NCBI GenBank assembly: GCA_030596915.1
Contig: JAUVSX010000176.1
Location: forward strand, 1 to 6,659
Source of the DNA: Chloroflexota bacterium
GTDB lineage: Bacteria; Chloroflexota; Anaerolineae; B4-G1
Reading direction: 5' to 3'
DNA length: 6,659 nt
A model generated the notes under the pieces. The model ran no database searches and was not told where the DNA came from. It saw nothing but the letters and a program-made list of their open reading frames with translations. Shown in pieces: positions 1-6,069 of this stretch (position 1 is the stretch's first letter; each line of letters starts with the position of its first letter). The translations under genes were made by a program, and so were the position numbers.

Positions 1-2754
1 CCAGAACGCAAGTAGAGGGGATACGGTCCACGCCAGCAGCACCGGCCCGGCGATGGGCAGCAGCCGGGGGTCGAATAGCCACAGCAACGCAGCCAGCCCC
101 AGCGCCAGCAACGGCGCGCCGTACATCCGCCTCCAGAGTACCCCCATTCTCGATTCCCGGCCGAAAAGGCGAATGGTGTGCGCCGTGGTCGTCCATTGCA
201 GGAGCCGCTTGCGGCTGATCGTCAGGCGCACCAGCGTGCCCCCGATGGCATCCAGGATCAACAAAGTCTCATAGGGCAGGAAAGCCAGATTCAGCAGCCA
301 GCGTTCTATCTCCACGCGCAGCGATGGCGCGGCGGCCCGCAGGGATTCGCCCCGCAGGTTTCGGGCAAACTCGGTCATAGCCCCCGTAAGGAGGGGCACG
401 GCGGATGTGGCCAACGCGGCGAGCGTCCATACCCACACCGAGCCAGGCAGCCACAGCCATCCGGCGACCAGCAGGGCCAGCAGCGCCGGGGCACGCAGGC
501 TGCGACGCAGGTTATCGAGGATTTTCCAGCGGTCTAGCACCGAAAGTTGATTGGGGATCCTTCCCTCGTCCGCGTGGGGCACCTGCAGGAAGAGCCAGGG
601 CAGCAGTTGCCAGTCCCCGCGCACCCAACGGTGCAGGCGACGCGTGTGGGTGAGATAGCCGGAGGGATAGTCCTCGTAGAGGATCACGTCGGTGACCAGC
701 CCCGCACGCCCGTGGATGCCTTCGAATAGATCGTGGCTGAGCAGCGCGTTCTCCGGCGCCCGACCCTCCAGGCTGCGTTCAAAGGCAGCCACGTCGTAGA
801 TGCCCTTGCCCACGTAGACGCCTTCCCCGAAGAAATCCTGATAGACCTCGGATACGGCCTGGGTGTAGAGGTCTACGCCGGCGTCCCCAGAGAAAATCCG
901 CGTGAAGAGCGACTGGTCCGCCTCGGTGGGCTTGATCTCCGTGCGCGGCTGAAGTACGGTGTATCCGGCGATCACCTGGGCGCCCCCCGTTTCGTCCCCC
1001 TCAGTGGCAAAGACAGAGGAGGGTTCAAACTCTGCCCGGTTCAGCGGGTGAGCCAGGGTGCCGATGAGGCGACGGGCGCTGCCCCGGGGCAGAAGGGTGT
1101 CGGCATCCAGTGTGATGACGTACTCGATCGCCGAGGGAACGCCGGTGTCACCCAGTTGCACGCTGTAAGAGGTCTCCGTGCTCCCTCTCAATAACCGATT
1201 GAACTCGACCAGCTTGCCTCGCTTCCGCTCCCAGCCCATCCAGCAATCCTCACTCGGGTTCCACAGCCGCGTGCGATGGAAGAGATAGAAGGGATGGACG
1301 CCCTCACGTCCATACTTCCTGTTGAGAGTCTGAATGCCGCGCCTGGCATCCTCAACCAGTGCGTTGTCCTCAGGCATATGCTTCTGCGGCGCGTCGGCGA
1401 AATCGGTGAGCAAAGCGAAATGGAGGTGCGGGTCCGCGTTGCCCAGGTAGTGCTGTTCCAATTGATGCAACAAGAACTGGACGTCGCCCTCGCGGGATAG
1501 CAGAGCGGGAATGACCACCATCGTGCGACATTCGGCCGGGATGCCCGGGTGGAAGTCCAGCGTGGGTAGCACGTGCGGCGGGACGGTGCGGGTGATGAGC
1601 AGGTTGATCAGGTTGACGGCCACTGCTGACGCGGGCAGCAGAGTCAATAGGGCCACGGTGATCAATTGCACCGGCGTGCCCTCCACGGCAAGGCCATATC
1701 CCACCAGCCCCGCGACGACGATCGATGTGAGCAGTCCAATACTGCTCAGGTAAGTCAGGGTGCGATGGTCAAATACCCAACGACGCAAGCGCACGTTCCA
1801 GGGCGGCTCATAGGCCAGGCGGGTCTCAAGTTGGGCACGGCCCCGATCCACGAGGTAGAAGCCAACGTGAGTGGTACGCAGTGAGCCGTGATCGCTCCGC
1901 CGCGCATCCCTGGCCAGGCGAACGGCTTCCTGCGCGACCCCTTCCTCGTCTTCGCCCGTCGCTAGAGCCAATTCCTCGACGACCTTGCGGTAGCGGTCGC
2001 GGGTGTCAAAGTCCATCTGGGCGTAAACGTCCGCCGGGTCGGAGCGCAGCGCTTCCTCCACGAGGCTGACAGCTTCGAAGAACTCCTTCCACTCCTGAGT
2101 CGCCACGGTGCGCAGGCTGCGAATGCAATTGCCAACGATGGTCTCGTCCGGGAGATCGTCAGGAAGATAGATCGCAAGACGAGGGTCCTCGTCAATGTCT
2201 GTTTGCACACCCACAAGGCGAGCAACCGTCTGGGTCAGGAGATCCAGGATAGTCAGGCGCAGCATCGTAGGCAGCGCCCACAGTTCGCCCACCGTCAGAG
2301 CCGTGACTTTCTGGTAGGCGCGGACGAAGCGCGCCAGCCGATCGACGTCGAGTAGGGCCTCCCCGTGCTCGATGATCTCGCGGGCCACGGCGTAGACGCG
2401 CGGATAACCCTCCAGGAGCGTTGCATCGAGCTTGGGCAGCCGGCGATAGTAGCCCGCTGGCAGGTTCTCGAAAACCTGACGCACCGCCTGCTGTACGGCA
2501 TCGAAGTTATCCAGCAACCACTCGCCTGCGTAAGAGAGAACCCCCTGCCCCGCGGACACTTGTGCGAAATACTCGTAGGCATCGCGCAGTATCTCCTCGT
2601 GCCCGTGCAGACGATCCAGCAGCGTAGGCTGAAGCCCAGGACGGCGAGAGGCGCTATGGTCCTCGGCCAAGCGACGTGCTTGCCCTTCCAGTTGATTCTC
2701 GTCCGATAGCCTGCTATCGACAGGCGGTCTTGCGACCGTTTCGCTGTTTGGCAT
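1..2754 (-). CDS. ndvB: Cyclic beta-glucan synthase, NdvB/ChvB family, N-terminal 918 residues (C terminus outside window)
   Basis: Large inner-membrane enzyme that in characterised relatives polymerises UDP-glucose into cyclic beta-1,2-glucan. The frame is open for 918 codons from the ATG at 2754 to the left edge. Residues about 20-320 form the soluble NdvB N-terminal region, with the family-like segments YYRRLPKLDATLLEGYPRVY (about 102-121) and LTVGELWALPTMLRL (about 154-168). Membrane segments lie near 338-356 and 362-390. The glycosyltransferase (GT84-like) domain follows: the DxD metal/UDP site is D550-A-D552 (TLDADT), then SHDLFEG at 673-679, YEDYPS at 693-698 and HRWVRGDWQ at 708-716. 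Further membrane segments lie near 757-793, 819-840, 879-895 and 900-918. Relatives have about 2,800 residues, so the C-terminal GH94-like phosphorylase part that trims the glucan should lie beyond the edge. The start is less sure than the identity: an in-frame TAA lies at 2776-2778, and upstream of this ATG there is no good Shine-Dalgarno. The linkage of the product (beta-1,2) is inferred from the family. Confidence 0.93.
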   Translation of the reverse strand, partial: MPNSETVARPPVDSRLSDENQLEGQARRLAEDHSASRRPGLQPTLLDRLHGHEEILRDAYEYFAQVSAGQGVLSYAGEWLLDNFDAVQQAVRQVFENLPAGYYRRLPKLDATLLEGYPRVYAVAREIIEHGEALLDVDRLARFVRAYQKVTALTVGELWALPTMLRLTILDLLTQTVARLVGVQTDIDEDPRLAIYLPDDLPDETIVGNCIRSLRTVATQEWKEFFEAVSLVEEALRSDPADVYAQMDFDTRDRYRKVVEELALATGEDEEGVAQEAVRLARDARRSDHGSLRTTHVGFYLVDRGRAQLETRLAYEPPWNVRLRRWVFDHRTLTYLSSIGLLTSIVVAGLVGYGLAVEGTPVQLITVALLTLLPASAVAVNLINLLITRTVPPHVLPTLDFHPGIPAECRTMVVIPALLSREGDVQFLLHQLEQHYLGNADPHLHFALLTDFADAPQKHMPEDNALVEDARRGIQTLNRKYGREGVHPFYLFHRTRLWNPSEDCWMGWERKRGKLVEFNRLLRGSTETSYSVQLGDTGVPSAIEYVITLDADTLLPRGSARRLIGTLAHPLNRAEFEPSSVFATEGDETGGAQVIAGYTVLQPRTEIKPTEADQSLFTRIFSGDAGVDLYTQAVSEVYQDFFGEGVYVGKGIYDVAAFERSLEGRAPENALLSHDLFEGIHGRAGLVTDVILYEDYPSGYLTHTRRLHRWVRGDWQLLPWLFLQVPHADEGRIPNQLSVLDRWKILDNLRRSLRAPALLALLVAGWLWLPGSVWVWTLAALATSAVPLLTGAMTEFARNLRGESLRAAAPSLRVEIERWLLNLAFLPYETLLILDAIGGTLVRLTISRKRLLQWTTTAHTIRLFGRESRMGVLWRRMYGAPLLALGLAALLWLFDPRLLPIAGPVLLAWTVSPLLAFW

Positions 2755-2857
2755 ATGCCAACCCGATTCGACTGCTTACGCGAGAGCCGAAACTTCTGTT
2801 GATCTGCTAACACCGAGAGTGAGCGCTTTCTTCATGTCTAAGGCTGTGACATGCCGG

Positions 2858-3814
2858 CTAATGTCCCTTCGACCCGATCGCAGCTATCTCGGCCGTGGTC
2901 ATCTCCACTTCCTCCAGAGGAACATCCTGCACGATCAGCAGCGGCGTCGTGCCGTAGGCAATGAAGTTGAGGGTAGTGTTACCATAGGGCCACTGAGCCT
3001 TGCCAGAATAACCGTGCGCGCTCAACAGGACTATGTCCACCTCTTCTTCATCGGCTAGCTGATGCAGTACCTCGGCCGGATGTTCGCTGGACAGCAGGCG
3101 AGTTTGGACATCAACAGGCAGGCGTGACTTCAACGCCTCCAGGTACTCGGCGCTCTTTCGTCGATTGAGCTCGATGATCCGCTCTCTCAACTCGATCTCT
3201 TCCTCAGTCAGCGGTACGTGGCGAGGTATTTCCGGCTCGCTAACTACGTTCGCCAGCAACAGTGGGCATTGGTGGAAGTTGGCCAGTTGCGTCGCCCACG
3301 GCAGAACACATTCGGCGCGCTGCGAACCATTGACGGGAACCAACAGACGCCTGTAGCGCAGGCCAGTCAAGTCGTCGGTGGCGGGCCGGTAGGCCCGCAC
3401 AATCATCATCGTGGCATAGACCCGCAGGGTGACTTTCTGCACCACGCTGCTGATGTTCCACCCACTGAGGCCACTCCGTCCGTGACTGCTCATGACGATC
3501 AGATCGACGGCCTGATCGCGCACGAACTCAATGATGCACTCCGCAGGCTCGCCTTCCATAAGTACCTTCTCCGTCTGCAACCCGGCATCATGCAGACGGC
3601 TGGCTACTTCGCCCAGGTAGGCCTCAGCTTCCAACCTGAGCAAGTCCCACTCCAGCGGGGAGATGAATTCGGCGTCGCCTTCCAGGGTGCTACGTCCTAC
3701 CGCTCGCAGCAACGTCACCCGCGCGTCAAGAGCCCGGCCCAGTGCCACTGTATGCGGCAGCACGCACTCGGCGAGCTGTGAACCATCCAAAGGGACGAGT
3801 ATATGATGAAGCAT
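2858..3814 (-). CDS. Tandem-domain universal stress protein (UspA family)
   Basis: Soluble cytoplasmic protein of 318 residues made of two Usp domains, about 1-142 and 153-297, with a short acidic tail. Each repeat starts with the Usp strand-1 motif (ILVPLDGS at 5-12, LLVPVNGS at 157-164) followed by a matching AECVLP helix start. The nucleotide-binding motif G-2x-G-9x-G-S/T/N is seen near SSHG (109-112) in repeat 1 and SAHG (265-268) in repeat 2. In repeat 1 the last glycine is serine (S122-S123). Repeat 2 keeps it (G278-N279) but has Asn162 where repeat 1 has the usual Asp10. Family members bind ATP or AMP and are induced in starvation or stress; no specific partner is visible. The ATG at 3814 is supported by a strong purine-rich Shine-Dalgarno. 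The gene ends 103 bases before the glucan synthase start with no clear terminator, so read-through into that gene is possible. Confidence 0.93.
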   Translation of the reverse strand: MLHHILVPLDGSQLAECVLPHTVALGRALDARVTLLRAVGRSTLEGDAEFISPLEWDLLRLEAEAYLGEVASRLHDAGLQTEKVLMEGEPAECIIEFVRDQAVDLIVMSSHGRSGLSGWNISSVVQKVTLRVYATMMIVRAYRPATDDLTGLRYRRLLVPVNGSQRAECVLPWATQLANFHQCPLLLANVVSEPEIPRHVPLTEEEIELRERIIELNRRKSAEYLEALKSRLPVDVQTRLLSSEHPAEVLHQLADEEEVDIVLLSAHGYSGKAQWPYGNTTLNFIAYGTTPLLIVQDVPLEEVEMTTAEIAAIGSKGH

Positions 3815-3816
3815 AG

Positions 3817-3827
3817 TTCCTCCTCCT
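3817..3827 (-). promoter_or_regulatory. Strong Shine-Dalgarno of the tandem Usp gene
   Basis: On the minus strand the bases just upstream of the ATG at 3814 read AGGAGGAGGAA, giving two overlapping AGGAGG registers at spacings of 4 and 7 bases. This fixes the start and suggests efficient translation. Confidence 0.8.
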
Positions 3828-3860
3828 CTTGCTCCTCAGATTAGCGCACGCGCATAATGC

Positions 3861-3881
3861 GGCGGGGAAACAGGCCCCGCC
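3861..3881. other. GC-rich inverted repeat upstream of the tandem Usp gene
   Basis: GGCGGGG (3861-3867) and CCCCGCC (3875-3881) form a perfect 7-base-pair stem with a 7-base loop. The palindrome CGCAT-A-ATGCG directly abuts it at about 3851-3861. Neither strand has a T run after the stem, so it is not a typical Rho-independent terminator. It lies about 47 bases upstream of the Usp start and so could sit in its leader, or it may be chance in GC-rich DNA. No function is assigned. Confidence 0.35.
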
Positions 3882-3930
3882 CTGGCCGCAGGCTGGGATC
3901 TGACCCGCCCCCAGTCTCGTGGATATGGAG

Positions 3931-4121
3931 TCAGGCCCCCCGGTGGCAGAGCCAGTGACGGACCCGCTCACTCTTCAGCGTACTCAGGAGCCTCTCCGTG
4001 GGAGCATTGTAGTACAAACTCCCCACACCGTCCATGCTGGCCAAATGCACCGGTCCCTCAACGTTGCCTGATACGCGCCGCCAGCATGGTAACCACCGTG
4101 ATCCGATTGGTGGTGGAGCCC
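3931..4121 (-). pseudogene. Remnant of an IS3-type DDE transposase (C-terminal integrase core), frameshifted
   Basis: Two minus-strand frames together spell the end of an rve-type transposase. From about 4121 to 4050 one frame reads GLHHQSDHGGYHAGGAYQAT, matching the usual 'HHSDRGSQY...YQALL' segment with the second catalytic Asp (codon 4101-4103). From about 4050 the next frame reads SMDGVGSLYYNAPTERLLST followed by LKSERV, matching 'SMS/DG.G..YDNAPTERLFSTLKSE', with the catalytic Glu at codon 3994-3996. Joining the frames at about 4050 by a one-base shift gives exactly 35 residues between Asp and Glu, the D-x35-E spacing of these enzymes. Translation stops at 3931 shortly after the Glu helix, so the usual YN..R.H..LGY tail is missing. 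The first catalytic Asp region is not found. A weak match in the third frame (RTPDDVLH, about 4130-4160) may extend the relic upstream. No terminal inverted repeats were recognised. It is dead: frameshifted and truncated at both ends. Confidence 0.75.
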
Positions 4122-4279
4122 CACGTCCGTGCATGCAGGACATCGTCCGGCGTTCTCTGCCACGTACTCGACCGGAGGAGGAGAGTAGGATTCATACCCA
4201 GGCGCCTCACAATTTGGCGAGCTCGCGCGCCAGAATGACACTCAGCACGTGTGCGGAGACACCCTGGGCGAAGCTGCCC
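4122..4279. other. Spacer between the transposase relic and the upstream Usp gene
   Basis: This stretch lies downstream of the stop codon of the single-domain Usp (4280). Apart from a possible further scrap of transposase near 4130-4160, I see no gene, no T-tailed hairpin and no clear promoter here. With the relic and the 116 bases after it, the gene-free spacer totals about 465 bases. Confidence 0.5.
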
Positions 4280-4729
4280 TCATTCCCCATCCTGCGTCCG
4301 GATCTGGAGCAATGGCCGGTCGATACGGTGCCGCTCGCCGGCCGCCACGCTGCCGTAGAAAACCCGTGACAGCCCGGTCCGGCCGTGGCTGGCCATTGCG
4401 ACGAGGTCTGCTCCCTCACGGGCCGCAGCTATGTGTATCTCCTCCACGACGGAGCCATAGGCGACACGGGTCTGGGCCTCGATGCCCTTCTCGCGGTATT
4501 CACCTTGCAGCGCCGCGAGGTAGGCCTCTGCCTGCTCCATCCGTCGCTCGGGGCTCTGCTCATACAGCGCCGCATAGGGTTCATAGGTGCCTACGATAGG
4601 ATAGATGGGCTCGACAACCTGCACGAAGATGACCACGGCGTCGAATCGGCGGGCCAGTTCCTCGACGTGAGGTAGAATGACCTCCGCGCGCTTCGACCCA
4701 TCCAACGGAACGAGGATGACCCTGTACAT
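4280..4729 (-). CDS. Universal stress protein, single domain (UspA family)
   Basis: Soluble protein of 149 residues, the normal length for a one-domain Usp. It opens with ILVPLDGS (5-12), in which Asp10 sits where the adenine-contacting Asp of ATP-binding Usp proteins lies. Strand 2 and the amphipathic middle helix follow (about 55-82). The nucleotide motif is complete: A-S-H-G at 113-116, nine residues, then G126-S127, so an ATP-binding type of Usp is expected. The C-terminal RPLLQIR strand (138-144) is the last family signature. Its opening segment strongly resembles repeat 1 of the tandem Usp at 2858-3814, so the two genes probably arose from related copies, now separated by a transposase relic. 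The ATG at 4729 has an AGGAGG five bases upstream. What triggers its expression cannot be told from the sequence. Confidence 0.94.
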   Translation of the reverse strand: MYRVILVPLDGSKRAEVILPHVEELARRFDAVVIFVQVVEPIYPIVGTYEPYAALYEQSPERRMEQAEAYLAALQGEYREKGIEAQTRVAYGSVVEEIHIAAAREGADLVAMASHGRTGLSRVFYGSVAAGERHRIDRPLLQIRTQDGE

Positions 4730-4734
4730 GCTAG

Positions 4735-4740
4735 CCTCCT
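4735..4740 (-). promoter_or_regulatory. Shine-Dalgarno of the single-domain Usp gene
   Basis: A perfect AGGAGG on the minus strand lies five bases before the ATG at 4729 and supports that start. Confidence 0.8.
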
Positions 4741-4741
4741 A

Positions 4742-4936
4742 GCCACTATCACTGCCCAACAGCATCTAGCGCGCTTGGACGTGCGCTATCGCCTGGCCAC
4801 GGCGCCAGCATTGATCCAAGCATTGCTGACCAGGCGGTACGTGGTCAGCGACGACGCTTCCGCCCGCTTTCGCATCAGCGACGACCCCACCCGCCAGAAC
4901 GCCGAACTCCTCGGAAGCCGCGCCTCCGGCACCTAG
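4742..4936 (+). other. Unassigned protein-like open stretch on the plus strand, possible gene relic
   Basis: In the spacer between the URO-D-like gene and the single-domain Usp, the plus strand reads 64 sense codons ending in TAG at 4934-4936. The translation looks protein-like (for example RYVVSDDASARFRISDDPTR), with many G/C third positions in its second half. It contains no ATG and has no ribosome site. The frame also stays open leftwards into the antisense of the Usp gene, so its true beginning is undefined. It overlaps the last three bases of the URO-D stop region tail to tail. I do not recognise a family. It may be the surviving C-terminal end of a lost gene, consistent with the transposase debris nearby, or a chance open frame. 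Confidence 0.3.
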
Positions 4937-6015
4937 TATACACCGTATCTGTGAGCCGCCCTAACCATTGCCACATAGTTTTGCGGCTTGCACCCAGGGT
5001 GGATGGAGTTCGACGAGCTGATGATGTAGCCTCCTCCGGAGGCTGCTTCCTCAATGGTCTCCTTGACACTCCGCTCCACCTCCTCCTCGGTGCCAAAGCA
5101 GAGCAGGTCGCGGCAATCGATGTTCCCCAGGATACAGGCCCTGCCGGCCACGTATGCCTTGACTTCCCCGATGTCCATGCACTGGGGCTGAATCGGATGT
5201 ATGCCGTCGAAGCCGACCTCCAGGAGATCGTCCAAGATCGGCCAGACATTCCCATCGGTATGCTTGACGATCGGTGCGCCCTTCCTGTGCGCGTGATCCA
5301 CTAGCTCCCTGTGGTAGGGCTTGATATACTCCCGGTAGTGCTGCGGAGACATAATCGTGGTCTGCTCGCCGGCCAGGTCACCGGGCACGACGATGACGTC
5401 CACCCCGACTTGAAGTGCCATGACAATGGCCGCTATGTCGAACGCAGTGGCGATGCGGGCCAGGGCATGCACCATCGGCGGGTCCAAAATGTAGTCCATC
5501 AGCAGGTTCTGCATACTTACTCGCCGCCGCCAGCTCACTTTGAAGGGATCCTGAATGCTCATAAAGAGAGCCTTGTCCTCCCCCCCCTTCTCGACGACCC
5601 TCTGAACTCCCGCGAAATCATCGGGCTCAAGCTTGGAGACCATATCGAAGCCCTGAAGGTCCGCGGGCCCCTGAATGGGTCCCTCCAGGGGCATCGGTTC
5701 GCCATGCTCGCTGAGACGATAGACCGTGCCGTACTTATCACGCCCCAGATCCGGGCCGATCACTTCCAGCCCAATCGAGAAGTTCCAACACGTCGCGTCC
5801 AGCTCCAACGCCTCGACCACGGAACAGTAGAGGTCCAGTATCTCGGGCCTCTCCTCCCCAAACCGATCTCTTTCGACCTGGACGGCTATCCCCCCACCTG
5901 CCAGGAGCTTGGCCAGGCGGACGATAGACACTTCGTTGATGTAGAGCTCGAAGATGGGCACTCTGTCAGGTTGGTCACCCTTCAACGCAGTCAGGATCCT
6001 CTGCTTGGAGTTCAC
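4933..6015 (-). CDS. Uroporphyrinogen decarboxylase-family protein, MtaA/CmuA-like (not HemE)
   Basis: A 360-residue TIM-barrel protein of the URO-D superfamily (PF01208 type), expected in the cytoplasm. It opens with SKQRILTALKGDQPDRVPIF (3-22), the usual start of the non-HemE branch, and lacks the RQAGRYLPEY substrate motif of true heme-pathway decarboxylases. Later landmarks are KHTDGNVWPILDD (251-263), GFDGIHPIQP (268-277), LGNIDC (296-301) and SSSNSIHPG (333-341) near the C terminus. MtaA/CmuA methyltransferases bind zinc through an H-x-C...C motif; here the first part is H252-T-D254, so the metal site is altered or absent. Cys301, Cys306 and Cys342 remain as possible ligands. Relatives act in corrinoid-dependent methyl transfer or are uncharacterised, so the substrate is unknown. 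The start is GTG at 6015, fixed by a perfect Shine-Dalgarno. It lies 54 bases after the ZIP gene with no terminator between, so co-transcription is plausible. Confidence 0.9.
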   Translation of the reverse strand: MNSKQRILTALKGDQPDRVPIFELYINEVSIVRLAKLLAGGGIAVQVERDRFGEERPEILDLYCSVVEALELDATCWNFSIGLEVIGPDLGRDKYGTVYRLSEHGEPMPLEGPIQGPADLQGFDMVSKLEPDDFAGVQRVVEKGGEDKALFMSIQDPFKVSWRRRVSMQNLLMDYILDPPMVHALARIATAFDIAAIVMALQVGVDVIVVPGDLAGEQTTIMSPQHYREYIKPYHRELVDHAHRKGAPIVKHTDGNVWPILDDLLEVGFDGIHPIQPQCMDIGEVKAYVAGRACILGNIDCRDLLCFGTEEEVERSVKETIEEAASGGGYIISSSNSIHPGCKPQNYVAMVRAAHRYGVY

Positions 6016-6021
6016 GACAGG

Positions 6022-6027
6022 CCTCCT
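6022..6027 (-). promoter_or_regulatory. Shine-Dalgarno that decides the GTG start of the URO-D-like gene
   Basis: The minus strand reads AAAGGAGG, with the AGGAGG core six bases before GTG at 6013-6015. The family-typical N terminus begins directly after this codon, so GTG is the real start although no ATG is present. Confidence 0.85.
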
Positions 6028-6069
6028 TTGCCTTCAGCCAGACAACCCGATGGACAACGCGATCCTCAC

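Noticed and set aside
733..1194. Plus-strand open frame of 153 codons
   Set aside because: It lies opposite the catalytic domain of the glucan synthase, which carries the DxD and other conserved motifs in this stretch.
2295..2813. Minus-strand open frame of 172 codons starting with ATG at 2813
   Set aside because: It overlaps the N-terminal part of the glucan synthase in another frame. Its translation is Arg/Ser/Trp-rich without family motifs, while the synthase frame reads family segments through the same bases.
3218..3781. Plus-strand open frame of 187 codons
   Set aside because: It is antisense to the tandem Usp gene, has no recognisable domain and no Shine-Dalgarno.
4912..4928. Hairpin CGGAGGC-gcg-GCTTCCG just after the URO-D-like stop as a terminator
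   Set aside because: It has seven pairs including one G-U and a three-base loop, and no U run follows on the minus strand. It also lies inside the protein-like plus-strand stretch, so it is too weak to call.
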